DNA from: JBFLVT01 sp036804525
Lineage (GTDB): Bacteria; Bacillota; Desulfotomaculia; Desulfotomaculales; JASEER01
Assembly: GCA_036804525.1 (NCBI GenBank)
Contig: DAIRSE010000010.1
Coordinates: 1 to 64,000, forward strand
Length of the DNA: 64,000 bases
Direction: 5' to 3'
The notes below the pieces were generated by a model, which was not told the DNA's origin, ran no database searches, and worked only from the letters and a program-made list of their open reading frames with translations. The position numbers were made by a program, and so were the translations under genes. This document shows positions 44,210 to 52,567 of this stretch, piece after piece (position 1 is the stretch's first letter; every line of letters begins with the position of its first letter).

Positions 44210-44920
44210 TTACTGTGTGTCGGACCCCTTTTGCGGGGCCCGCTTTTCTTTTTCGACAAGACGTTCATACCACAGAACGTGGTGGTGTTTCACGTAGTCA
44301 AGGTCAACCTTCCCGGTGAACATGCCCCGGATTAATGGGCGGTTTTGCTTAAAGAGAAAGGCTCCGAGATGGGCCACAACCCCGAGGATCAGCATAAACG
44401 TGGCCAAGGTATGCAGGTTATCGGCAAGCCAGATGCTTGACGTTGAAAGAGAGACCGCCGGTAAGTTCTTAATCACCTTTATGATGCCGGTTAAGATGAT
44501 GACCGCCATCCAGAAAGCGATGTAGGCATACGCAAGGCGTTGCTTGGCATGGTATTTGTCGCTTTTTGGTTCCTTGCCCAGGCCAAACATAGCCGTAATT
44601 GCAACGATCGACTCGCGCATGTCGCCGCGCCTTGGAAGAAGGTCAGTCTTTTTAAGAAGCAGGTTGTGCACGACGTGGTAGGAGACTGCAAACATCAGCA
44701 CGGCCGCAGCGACATAGTGCACCATCAGGGTAACTGAGTAGTCCGCCGACCACGTCAGTCCGGGTAGTTCTGAAATCCCGTAGCGCTTGTACATAGGCAT
44801 TTGCCCAAAGCCGCTGAAAACGAGGGCGATGCCGGACAAGACCACGGTCCAGTGTACAAATGGACCAGAAAATCCGTGACGCTGCACCTCGTTGCTTTCC
44901 CTGATTATCCTTTCCCTCAT
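44210..44920 (-). CDS. Formate-dehydrogenase-type cytochrome b (gamma) subunit
   Basis: A 236-residue membrane cytochrome b of the FdnI/FdoI type, passing electrons to quinone. It has four hydrophobic segments with heme-ligand candidates in RHGFSGPFVHW, MVHYVAAAVLMFAVSYHVVH and LHTLATFMLILGVVAHLG. The ATG at 44920 overlaps the stop of the Fe-S gene (TAATG) and follows GGGGGAAG. No catalytic subunit is encoded near it. Confidence 0.85.
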   Translation of the reverse strand: MRERIIRESNEVQRHGFSGPFVHWTVVLSGIALVFSGFGQMPMYKRYGISELPGLTWSADYSVTLMVHYVAAAVLMFAVSYHVVHNLLLKKTDLLPRRGDMRESIVAITAMFGLGKEPKSDKYHAKQRLAYAYIAFWMAVIILTGIIKVIKNLPAVSLSTSSIWLADNLHTLATFMLILGVVAHLGAFLFKQNRPLIRGMFTGKVDLDYVKHHHVLWYERLVEKEKRAPQKGSDTQ

Positions 44921-45921
44921 TATTCTTCCCCCTTCATTGTCTTGTAGGCCGCAAAGCCTGCTGCCACGATACCCGCGACAGGAGCAACCAGCATTCCCCA
45001 TGCCGCTCCGTTGGCCGTATCCAGGAAGTTGCCAACTCCAACGGGCATTCCGGGAAATCCGGGGGCATCAGGAACCGGTTGTTTTGCTTTTTGCTCCATT
45101 AGCTGCTTGTGAATCTTCTCAAAGGGAACCGGTGAGACGTAGAAGGTCGAGGTGCCTCCATTTTCCTTTTCGCCGTAAATGAATCCGCCAATTTCCCTTG
45201 CTTTTTGATGGGCAAGGGTTTGCATCTCTTCTTTTGGGCCGAACGCGATGGCTTTCTTGGGGCAAGACTCGACACAGGCCGGAGGTTGTCCTGCTGTTAT
45301 GCGGCTGTAACAAAGGTCGCACTTGTACATGACCCCGGCGCCCAGGTATTTCGGCGCGATTTTCATATAAAGCCCGACGCCCGCCTGACGTGCGGGGATA
45401 CCCCAGGGGCACACGTCGCGGCACTTGGCGCCCCCAAGGCAGAGTTTCTTATTAATCAGTACCGGACCCTCGGGAGACTTGGACTGAGCACCGAAAGGAC
45501 ATAGATTGGCACAAGGCGGGTTGTCGCAGTGCATGCACCGGCGCAGCAGGTGAATTTCTTGTACTTCGCCCTGATGTTCCACCTTGACTGTTTGCACAAA
45601 AGACCAGTTGTAAGGGGTCAGCCGGTTAGTCACATCCTTTTTGTCTGACCAGTCTTCTTTCTTTTTTCTAGGCCAGTAATACTCGATGTGTTCAGCGGGC
45701 TGCGGAAATTGATCCGCGTTTTCCTTGCGGCAGGCGCTGACGCATCGAGGTGTCTTTAAGTCTTGACAGCCGTCGCATCTGGTAAGATCGATGAACGTTC
45801 CAAACTGACCTGTAGCAGCCTCGGCTGCTCCCAGCTTGGCGGCGCCGCTCAAGACTATACTGCTGACGGCGCCGGCAGCGGCCGTTCGCTTTAGGAATTC
45901 ACGACGGGATAAGCCCGGCAT
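44920..45921 (-). CDS. Tat-exported four-cluster ferredoxin (beta) subunit
   Basis: A 333-residue electron-transfer subunit like formate dehydrogenase beta. A Tat signal SRREFLK with a following hydrophobic stretch lies at the N-terminus (about 5-32). Four [4Fe-4S] cysteine sets follow: CDGC..CVSAC, CMHC..CANLCP, CLGGAKCRDVCP and CDLC..CVESCP. A C-terminal membrane helix (about 300-325) anchors it. The ATG has AAGGGAGGAG, and a dyad (45936-45953) lies upstream. The partner is the cytochrome b gene, but the molybdenum/tungsten catalytic gene is absent. Confidence 0.88.
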   Translation of the reverse strand: MPGLSRREFLKRTAAAGAVSSIVLSGAAKLGAAEAATGQFGTFIDLTRCDGCQDLKTPRCVSACRKENADQFPQPAEHIEYYWPRKKKEDWSDKKDVTNRLTPYNWSFVQTVKVEHQGEVQEIHLLRRCMHCDNPPCANLCPFGAQSKSPEGPVLINKKLCLGGAKCRDVCPWGIPARQAGVGLYMKIAPKYLGAGVMYKCDLCYSRITAGQPPACVESCPKKAIAFGPKEEMQTLAHQKAREIGGFIYGEKENGGTSTFYVSPVPFEKIHKQLMEQKAKQPVPDAPGFPGMPVGVGNFLDTANGAAWGMLVAPVAGIVAAGFAAYKTMKGEE

Positions 45922-45935
45922 ATTAACTCCTCCCT

Positions 45936-45953
45936 TATACCTATAGGGGTATA
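45936..45953 (-). promoter_or_regulatory. Candidate operator dyad of the Fe-S gene
   Basis: The 18-nt TATACCTATAGGGGTATA is a dyad with 7 of 9 pairs matching. It lies 15-32 nt upstream of the Fe-S gene start, just above its ribosome binding site, where a repressor could block transcription. The regulator is unknown; G/C-tract dyads of this style are used by CsoR/CstR-class repressors, but this is only a resemblance. Confidence 0.4.
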
Positions 45954-46226
45954 TGTATTACTAATAAGATATTACGTAATGTGCCACCAGTCAATAGTTA
46001 ATTTCTAAGCTTTGCTTTATGGACCTCACCTGCTGGAACTCGATGCCCCGGTACAAAAGAACAGATAAAATGCACTATAATTGCGCAATTGCAGTTATGG
46101 TTATGGGGGTGGGGGTATATGGGTAGTTGCGACGACCTGGGACAGGAATTTGAACAGGGATTCGCGGTAAGCAGGGGTGTTCTGTGACCTTCCTGACCGG
46201 AACAACGTGCACTTCGGTAGAAACAA

Positions 46227-46256
46227 AAAACGGCTCGTTGAGCCGTTTTCTTTATC
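46227..46256 (-). terminator. rpmB terminator, bidirectional
   Basis: AAAACGGCTC/GAGCCGTTTT is a perfect 10-bp stem with a 3-nt loop, flanked by A and T runs on both sides. On the minus strand it ends the rpmB transcript. Confidence 0.88.
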
Positions 46257-46277
46257 ACTATGTGGCGCGGAAGACTA

Positions 46278-46469
46278 CTAAATGGCCCGCACGACCTTCC
46301 CGCTCCGGAGACAGCGGGTGCAAACCTTGATCCGTACCGGCCGCCCTTCAACGACGGCCTTAACCCGTTGGAGGTTTGGATTCCAGCGTCTCTTCGTCCG
46401 AATATGGGAGTGGCTGACCTGCATTCCTACCTGGGCATTCTTGCCGCAAATCTCACATCTCTGAGCCAA
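46278..46469 (-). CDS. rpmB: 50S ribosomal protein L28
   Basis: A 63-residue L28 with the zinc-type cysteine pairs CEIC and CTRC and the conserved SHSHIRTKRRWNPNLQ. The frame extends upstream, but the TTG at 46469 follows AAGGAGGTGG at good spacing and gives the normal length. It is monocistronic, closed by its own terminator. Confidence 0.95.
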   Translation of the reverse strand: MAQRCEICGKNAQVGMQVSHSHIRTKRRWNPNLQRVKAVVEGRPVRIKVCTRCLRSGKVVRAI

Positions 46470-46540
46470 ACTGTCCACCTCCTTCAAACAAAACCACGCT
46501 AAAATTCTACCAGATCCAAAGAGGGGGCGCAAGCAAAAAA

Positions 46541-47548
46541 TCAGGCTTGTAGGGGAGCTTCCCGTTCTTCGTGGCGGTTTTCGGACGACAGGTTCAGATT
46601 GAACCATTTCCCGCACTTTGAGCCCCAACGGCTGACCAGCTCGTTGCTGATGTAAAACTCGTTAACCTCGCAGTTATTGGGGCAATCGGTGCAGGCGAAA
46701 GTGCGGGGTGTACACGTGAAACTGGCGATCATTGACAGGCCGCGGAAGTTCGAAGGCATACGTCGCCGCTCAAAGTTGCGCTTGGCCAGCAGAGCCGAGC
46801 CGAAAGCCCCCATCACTTTAAAGTGTTCCGGCACGATGATCTCCAGGCCCAGGCGCTGCTGGAAGGCTGCGCGGATGCCGACGTTGGCCGCGACACCGCC
46901 CTGGAACATTACAGGGGGCTCGATCCTGCGCCCGCGGGCCACATTGGCCAGGTAATTGCCGACCAGAGCGAGGCAAAGGCCGGCGATGAGGTCCTCCTTC
47001 TTATAGCCCATCTGCTGCTTGTGGATGAGGTCAGATTCCGCGAACACGCCGCACCGCCCGGCAATTTTGATGGGGCTCTTGGAGCGCAGGGCATATTCGC
47101 CGAACTCTTCAATGGGTATACCTAGGCGCACAGCCTGGTGGTCAAGAAAAGAACCGGTGCCGGCGGCGCAAACAGTGTTCATGTTGAACCCGACGGGTAC
47201 GCCGTCCCGGAAGAAGATGATCTTGGAGTCCTGTCCGCCGATGTCGATCACCGTGCGTACGTCGGGCCGGAAATGCCGGGCGGCCATAGCGTGGGCCGTG
47301 ATCTCGTTCTTCACGATATCAGCGCCCACCATGATGCCGGCTAGCCGCCTGCCGCTGCCGGTCGTGCCCACGCCGTTTATGGGCACTTCGCCCAGGGTGC
47401 CGTACATCTTCACCAGCGACCGCTGGATGGCGTCGATGGGGCCGCCTTCGGTACGCATGTACGAATTGTAGACGAGGTTCTTGTTCTCATCTATGAGGGC
47501 TAGTTTCGTCGTTACGCTGCCGACGTCGATACCTAAAAAGTAGCGCAT
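46541..47548 (-). CDS. Acyl-CoA dehydratase activase (BadF/BcrA/HgdC type ATPase)
   Basis: A 335-residue ASKHA-fold ATPase that delivers low-potential electrons to 2-hydroxyacyl-CoA dehydratases or benzoyl-CoA reductase-like enzymes. FLGIDVGSVTTKLALID opens the ATPase, GGQDSK and CAAGTGSFLDHQA follow, and the subunit-bridging [4Fe-4S] cysteines lie in CAAGTG and GRCGVFAESD. An extra C-terminal tail has CTDCPNNCEV, which may hold another metal. GGGAGG precedes the ATG. The larger partner gene is upstream on the same strand. The substrate enzyme is not in the window. Confidence 0.88.
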   Translation of the reverse strand: MRYFLGIDVGSVTTKLALIDENKNLVYNSYMRTEGGPIDAIQRSLVKMYGTLGEVPINGVGTTGSGRRLAGIMVGADIVKNEITAHAMAARHFRPDVRTVIDIGGQDSKIIFFRDGVPVGFNMNTVCAAGTGSFLDHQAVRLGIPIEEFGEYALRSKSPIKIAGRCGVFAESDLIHKQQMGYKKEDLIAGLCLALVGNYLANVARGRRIEPPVMFQGGVAANVGIRAAFQQRLGLEIIVPEHFKVMGAFGSALLAKRNFERRRMPSNFRGLSMIASFTCTPRTFACTDCPNNCEVNEFYISNELVSRWGSKCGKWFNLNLSSENRHEEREAPLQA

Positions 47549-47615
47549 AATAACCTCCCAAAAGGTTTATTTCCCCCGATCCGCGAGGTAGCCGTTATAA
47601 CGTAACCCTGCCCGA

Positions 47616-47712
47616 TGGGCATTGGGCATTTTGGGCATTTTCTCCTTATTAATCTTAGTGCTCAATGCTCAGCGCTCAGCGCCATTTCCAGTGCTCAGTA
47701 CTACTCAGTGCG
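47616..47712. repeat. Degenerate GGGCATT / GTGCTCAATGC word array
   Basis: Drifting words GGGCATT (three copies), then TGCTCAATGCTCAGCGCTCAG and AGTGCTCAGTACTACTCAGTG, fill the gap between the activase and its partner gene. It abuts element copy B at 47713. Same word class as 2851-2959, partly in opposite orientation. Confidence 0.6.
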
Positions 47713-47813
47713 CCAGCACTCGAAGAGTCATTTAACTCCAAAGCTAACCGTCAATCTTAGATGCTAGAAGGTTAAATACGACGCAACTGGGCTTCCCCTA
47801 GTTGAGTGCTGGG
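47713..47813. mobile_element. MITE-like element, copy B, overlapping a gene end
   Basis: The right end AGTTGAGTGCTGGG (47800-47813) is identical to the 14-bp end of copy A; the left end keeps CCAGCACTC (47713-47721). The interior aligns with the reverse complement of copy A. The minus-strand gene 47772-49952 reads 42 nt into it: its last 13 codons (PSTQLGEAQLRRI) and stop lie within the element. Confidence 0.62.
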
Positions 47814-49952
47814 CCTTGTGGCGCGGTCCTTAAGGATGTCAAGGAAGGCCTCAACCCGTGTTTCAAACCCGGCTTCGCCTGTTTGGTCGGTAATGATGAA
47901 AGTCAAAACGGGTATGTCCAGCTCCTGCGACATCTTCACCATGATGTTTTGCGCCACAATTTCGGGCATGCACGTGAAGGGCATCAAGTGGATGATCCCG
48001 TCGATGCCTTCGTTCTTGGCCAGGGCTGTCAACCCCACACTCTTGTGGCCGTGACCGCCGGGGTCCGTGCCGAGGTAGCGGTTGGCCGCTTCTTTAATGA
48101 CATGTTTCCTTTCTGTGGCTTCCCTTGTAGGGAAGAGATGCTGGTGGAACCAGCTTGTCGCCGAGATCTCACGGTCTACCCAGACACGGGGGTCTTCATA
48201 GCGCCCGAGCATTTCCTCCAGGTGATGGTTGACATAGGCTTCGAGCACGACCCAGATCTCGCCTACGATGCGCACCCGGACAGGATTGGTGTCCTCCAGC
48301 GGGATGGCCTCGGCCGCCTCGCGGAAATCGCGGGCCAATCCCCATACGGTTTCGGTAAGCGAAGCGTTTTCTATATCCTTAATGAAGCGGCGGAACAGCC
48401 TGTCTATCGCCCCCCGCTTGCTTTCGAAGGCCCGGATGCGGTGGCATATCCGCTCGGCTTCGTCGATGGCCGCCATTTTGTGGTACCCAAAGTAGAGCGC
48501 GCGGAGAATCTTAAGCCAGGAGGCATCCCTGGTCGTCCTCTTGATGACCGAACGGAAATCGGACCAGCGTTCGCCGAGCGGGAACGGAGAATTGATGATC
48601 AGCATGTTGAAGTCGTAGCCGATCCTTTTCAAGAGCTGGTCCTGGATCTGGGCATACCAGCCGAGACGGCACTTGCCCTTGCCGCCGACCATCAGGATGT
48701 TGGTGGCTCCGTTTTGCAGCAGCCAGCGCATCTGCCCCAGCGTAATGGTGAACGGCAGGCAGACGAACTCGGGAGCCAGTTCCTTGCCCAGTTCAAGGAT
48801 TTCCTTGCTGGCGTGCGGGGTCTTTAACGATTTGATACCGCATTCGGCAAGGGCGGAACGGATGGCGACATCCAGGTGTCCCATCGTCGGCATGCCGATA
48901 ATAAACTCCTCCGCGCGGATGCCGGGCACTGCCGCGGCGGAAGCTTCGACGGGCCGGTCTTCGGCGGGCCGGCCAGCTGTTTTCAGCGATTTCAGCGGCT
49001 GTACGTCCATAAAAGCTTCGATCCGCGTTTGCAGGCCCGCTTCCCCGGTGTGCTCGTCGACGGTCAGCAGCAGGAAGGGCACGCCGCGCCTGGCGGCCTC
49101 GTCTTCGACGTAGCCCTCGATCACTGATTCCGGGCCGCATTCGAACGAACCCACCAAAACGAGTTTTTGCACGAGGTCGTTGCGCAGCAGGTACAGGGCC
49201 GCACCCAGAATCCGGGCTTCAAAACTCCAGAGGCGTTCGCCTTCGAGAAGTCCTGCTACCTGGCGCCGCGCCTCGGCCGCCGGGACCATCTCCGCCGTAA
49301 TGACTTTACCGTATTCGCGAAAGCTTCTCAAAATGTCGATGCTGAAAGCATCGTAAAGAATGTAGGGATGGCCGATAACGCCAACCGTCGGCGCGTCTGC
49401 AGGGTACTCGTGCCGGCGCGGCTTTTGGCCTCCAAGGTAGGCGAAGGCTTCAGGGCCGGTAAGCTGCCGGTCGACGCAGGCAAACTCATACAGGTCCTGC
49501 GCCCGCCGGGCCTCGCGCAGCGCTCGGAGGACCTTCTGGCGACTCGCGTTGAAGGAAGATCCTATTCGAACGAAGCTTTCCTTCCAATCGTTCCTGTTTC
49601 CGTACAAGTTGATCTCGGGGATGTGTATTTTGACTTTTTTGCTTAACCCATGCTTAACCATATAAGGTACGCCGATGAACTTAGGGCAGCAGAAGTTTTT
49701 GGGCTCCATGCTGACCAGGCAGGGCACGACCAGCTGTTCATGCCCCGCATCCAGGAGTTCCTGGGCATGTGCAAAAAGAAGTTTCACGGCGAGGCAGGGT
49801 TCGTCGGTTGGACAGGCTTCCATCTTGTTGAGGGTTTGCTTTGTCGTCGGCGGGGAAACCACCAGGTTAACCCCTATATACTCAAAGAAGGTGGAAAAAA
49901 AGGGGTAAAGATAATAATAGGACATTGCCCGCGGCATTGCGACAGTAGGCAT
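47772..49952 (-). CDS. Duplicated acyl-CoA dehydratase-like (DUF2229-type) protein
   Basis: A 726-residue cytoplasmic protein related to the D-component/DUF2229 proteins that accompany 2-hydroxyacyl-CoA dehydratase activases. It contains two related halves: each begins near GMPT/EMPT and ends in almost the same motif, DEHTGEAGLQTRIEAFMD (about 299-316) and TDQTGEAGFETRVEAFLD (about 688-705), joined by a proline- and alanine-rich linker near 320-350. The ATG at 49952 has AAAGGTGG upstream; a GTG four codons earlier has none. The last 13 residues come from a MITE-like element. The activase gene follows after 223 nt. Substrate unknown. Confidence 0.8.
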   Translation of the reverse strand: MPTVAMPRAMSYYYLYPFFSTFFEYIGVNLVVSPPTTKQTLNKMEACPTDEPCLAVKLLFAHAQELLDAGHEQLVVPCLVSMEPKNFCCPKFIGVPYMVKHGLSKKVKIHIPEINLYGNRNDWKESFVRIGSSFNASRQKVLRALREARRAQDLYEFACVDRQLTGPEAFAYLGGQKPRRHEYPADAPTVGVIGHPYILYDAFSIDILRSFREYGKVITAEMVPAAEARRQVAGLLEGERLWSFEARILGAALYLLRNDLVQKLVLVGSFECGPESVIEGYVEDEAARRGVPFLLLTVDEHTGEAGLQTRIEAFMDVQPLKSLKTAGRPAEDRPVEASAAAVPGIRAEEFIIGMPTMGHLDVAIRSALAECGIKSLKTPHASKEILELGKELAPEFVCLPFTITLGQMRWLLQNGATNILMVGGKGKCRLGWYAQIQDQLLKRIGYDFNMLIINSPFPLGERWSDFRSVIKRTTRDASWLKILRALYFGYHKMAAIDEAERICHRIRAFESKRGAIDRLFRRFIKDIENASLTETVWGLARDFREAAEAIPLEDTNPVRVRIVGEIWVVLEAYVNHHLEEMLGRYEDPRVWVDREISATSWFHQHLFPTREATERKHVIKEAANRYLGTDPGGHGHKSVGLTALAKNEGIDGIIHLMPFTCMPEIVAQNIMVKMSQELDIPVLTFIITDQTGEAGFETRVEAFLDILKDRATRPSTQLGEAQLRRI

Positions 49953-49981
49953 TTCAAAAACCACCTTTAACTATCTCATCC

Positions 49982-50010
49982 GCTATAGTATGCCCGAATA
50001 AATTTGCCAA
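49982..50010 (-). promoter_or_regulatory. Candidate promoter of the dehydratase-like gene
   Basis: On the minus strand TTGGCA (50005-50010) and TATAGC (49982-49987) are spaced by 17 nt, about 30 nt upstream of the ATG at 49952. The region is shared with the divergent recG gene. Confidence 0.55.
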
Positions 50011-50118
50011 TACCAACGGCATGTATTTTCTTACCTATTGGTAGCGTAACAAAGTTTGCTCACCCCCGTCAATTTGGCTGTGTGACTTTGTACGGTTAAG
50101 AAGGCAGGGAGCCCGTCG

Positions 50119-52227
50119 ATGTCAAAATATAGGACAGGGTTACAATGGGGGAGCGAATACATGGCCGAACCCTTTTCCTTCGCCGTTCAGTATCTGAAAG
50201 GCGTCGGTCCGTTTCGGGCCAAGCTCTTGGCCCGGCTTGGCGTATTCACCGTAGGCGATTTGCTTTATTACTTTCCGCGAAGATACGAAGACCGGCGGGC
50301 TGCCTCCAGGCTTGTTCCGGAAATGGTCGGGGAGATAGTTACGGCTTCCGGAATCGTGCTCGGCGGGGAGGATTACCAGCCGAGACGGGGGCTAAAGATC
50401 ACCAAGCTTGCGCTTAACAGCGGCGCGGGGGTCTTTTACGCCACCTGGTTTAACCAGCCTTACATCCTGCAGCAACTGCGCAAGGGAACCCGGGTTTTTG
50501 TGGTTGGACGGCTGCGCCGCTTTCTGAACAGTTACGAAATCACTGTTCAGGAATACGAGGTTGTCGAAGGGGAAGACCTGCTGAGCGCAGGGCGGATCGT
50601 TCCGATTTACGCCTCAACCGACCGTTTGCCCCAGAAGATGTTGCGGCGGATTATCCGTCAGGCCCTTGACGAGTGGGCGTCATCCATTGAGGAAATCCTT
50701 CCCGATGCTTTCCTGGAGCGCCACCGCCTGCCGCGGGTGTCGGAAGCGCTTGAAGCGATACATTTTCCGCCCGCTCTGGAAAAAGCCGCAGCGGCACGGC
50801 GTCGTTTTGCCTCCGAGGAAGTGCTTTTGCTGCAACTGGCTTTGGCCCGGAAACGGCTGAGCATCGGGGCCTGCGTTAAAGCGCACCGCCACGGGGAGGA
50901 CGGTCCGCTGGTGGCCGGTTTGCTGGAGGGGCTGCCGTTCCAGCTCACCAGCGCTCAGAAGCGGGTCTGGAACGAGATATCCCTGGATATGCAGCGAAGC
51001 CGGCCCATGCAGCGTCTCCTCCAGGGGGATGTCGGTTCCGGAAAGACGGTCATCGCCGCGCTGGCGCTGCTGAAGGCGGTGGAGAACGGGCATCAAGGGG
51101 CCATAATGGCGCCTACCGAAATCCTGGCCGAGCAACACTACAGCCGTTTGGAGGAAATGTTGGGGCCGCTGGGCGTTAAGGTCGGCTATCTTGTAGGGGG
51201 GCTGAGACCGGCCGAGCGCAGGGCCACCCTGGAGGGCGTCAGTTCCGGAGCCGTACAGGTTGTCGTGGGCACCCACGCCCTCATTCAGGATGAGGTGAAG
51301 TTCATGCGCCTGGGCCTAGCCGTAATTGACGAGCAACACCGGTTCGGGGTCAGGCAGCGGATGTTACTGCAGGGCGCGGGACATATCACCGACACCCTGG
51401 TAATGACCGCGACGCCGATCCCCCGCACCCTGGCCTTGACCCTTTACGGCGATCTCGACGTCTCGGTCCTGGACGAAATGCCTCCAGGCCGCCTGCCTGT
51501 TAAAACCAGGCTGGTCGCCAGCAGCCGGCTCAATGACGTGTGGGGCTTTGTAAGGCGTGAAGCGCAGGCTGGACGCCAGGTTTACGTTGTTTGCCCGCTG
51601 GTCGAGGAGTCCGAGAACCTGCAAAGCCAGGCAGCCTCCGAACTGGCCGATCGACTGTCTAAAGATGTCTTGCCGGACCTGCGCCTTGATCTTCTGCACG
51701 GGCGCATGAAGGGCAGGGAAAAGGATGCCGTTATGCAGCGCTTCCGCTCGGGGGAAACGCAGGTCTTGGTGACCACGACGGTCATCGAGGTGGGCGTCGA
51801 CGTACCAACCGCCAACACCATCATTATTCTTGACGCCGAGCGTTTTGGCCTGGCCCAGCTGCACCAGCTTCGCGGACGTGTCGGGCGCGGCAACCAGCAA
51901 GGCTGGTGCATCCTGGTTTCCGATGCCCGCACCACGGAAGCCCGCGAGCGCCTTCAGGCGTTTTGTTCGACTACCGACGGCTTCAAACTGGCCGAAATAG
52001 ACTTGCGGCTACGCGGCCCCGGTGACTTCTTCGGGACCCGCCAGTCTGGGCTGCCCGAACTAAAAGTGGCCGATCTCGGTGATACACGCCTCATTGCCCG
52101 CATGCACGAGGAAGCCCGCGAAATCCTCCTCCGTGACCCCAATCTTGAAGCATTTGAAAACAATAGACTTCGTCAAGTACTTGCCGCCAAGTACGGCGAT
52201 TTTTTGCAAGGCCTTGGCATGAGCTGA
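50119..52227 (+). CDS. recG: ATP-dependent DNA helicase RecG
   Basis: A 702-residue fork-remodelling helicase. The N-terminal wedge (OB) domain, with LKGVGPFRAKLLARLGVFTVGDLLYYFPRRYEDR, precedes the helicase core: GDVGSGKTVIAALA (Walker A), VIDEQHRFGV (DEQH box), TATPIPRTLALTLYGDLD and the C-terminal QLHQLRGRVGRG. The ATG at 50119 follows AGGGAG; a second in-frame ATG 14 codons later is possible. It is divergent from the dehydratase-like gene. Confidence 0.96.
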   Translation: MSKYRTGLQWGSEYMAEPFSFAVQYLKGVGPFRAKLLARLGVFTVGDLLYYFPRRYEDRRAASRLVPEMVGEIVTASGIVLGGEDYQPRRGLKITKLALNSGAGVFYATWFNQPYILQQLRKGTRVFVVGRLRRFLNSYEITVQEYEVVEGEDLLSAGRIVPIYASTDRLPQKMLRRIIRQALDEWASSIEEILPDAFLERHRLPRVSEALEAIHFPPALEKAAAARRRFASEEVLLLQLALARKRLSIGACVKAHRHGEDGPLVAGLLEGLPFQLTSAQKRVWNEISLDMQRSRPMQRLLQGDVGSGKTVIAALALLKAVENGHQGAIMAPTEILAEQHYSRLEEMLGPLGVKVGYLVGGLRPAERRATLEGVSSGAVQVVVGTHALIQDEVKFMRLGLAVIDEQHRFGVRQRMLLQGAGHITDTLVMTATPIPRTLALTLYGDLDVSVLDEMPPGRLPVKTRLVASSRLNDVWGFVRREAQAGRQVYVVCPLVEESENLQSQAASELADRLSKDVLPDLRLDLLHGRMKGREKDAVMQRFRSGETQVLVTTTVIEVGVDVPTANTIIILDAERFGLAQLHQLRGRVGRGNQQGWCILVSDARTTEARERLQAFCSTTDGFKLAEIDLRLRGPGDFFGTRQSGLPELKVADLGDTRLIARMHEEAREILLRDPNLEAFENNRLRQVLAAKYGDFLQGLGMS

Positions 52228-52351
52228 TAAACATTACAAATCAAGATTATCCACTTATTTATTTTTAACTTTGAATAACAATAATAAACAAACAACAAAC
52301 GGCGAAGAGTCAGTCTTGTTGCCTGTAACACTCAACGGAGGTGATGCATGC

Positions 52352-52498
52352 GTGAAAAAGACCACATCTTTGCTACCGGCGGACGAAGCCTGCCATTATG
52401 AGCTCGGCTACGAATTGAACATGGATTTCGCAAGATTAAACAAACTCGAAAGTAAGGATGAAGAGGCAAAAAACCGAAACGGCGTTAGAAAGTGCTAA
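52352..52498 (+). CDS. Truncated SASP-like spore protein
   Basis: A 48-residue protein whose middle, HYELGYELNMDFARLN-type, aligns with the KYEVAAELGL...N core of the SASP at 52568. It stops right after the RNG that corresponds to RVNG, so the second DNA-binding helix (GGNMTKKLV) is missing. No frame restores it, so this is a true truncation or a decayed paralogue rather than a simple frameshift. The GTG at 52352 follows GGAGGTGAT. It may be a pseudogene. Confidence 0.5.
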   Translation: MKKTTSLLPADEACHYELGYELNMDFARLNKLESKDEEAKNRNGVRKC

Positions 52499-52567
52499 CA
52501 TAAAGCCTTGTGCGGAAGCGAATAATAGTATCAGGCTAACGAATTAATAATCTGAGGAGGTGATAAG

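Larger units (their letters stand above)
45922..46277. other. Regulatory interval between the Fe-S gene and rpmB
   Basis: No gene is convincing; a 117-codon minus-strand frame (45998-46351) is GC-skewed shadow DNA crossing the rpmB terminator. Visible sites are the dyad at 45936-45953, a perfect 12-bp palindrome AATTGCGCAATT (46079-46090) overlapping a plus-strand TATAAT (46076-46081), and the terminator at 46227-46256. A short non-coding transcript from 46088 to the terminator is possible but unsupported. Confidence 0.4.

Noticed and set aside
45998..46351. 117-codon minus-strand frame upstream of the Fe-S gene
   Set aside because: No ribosome binding site or family resemblance, and it crosses the rpmB terminator and the rpmB gene.
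47616..47712. Repeat array considered as CRISPR
   Set aside because: Words are 7-10 bp, drift continuously and lack constant repeats or unique spacers; no cas gene is present.
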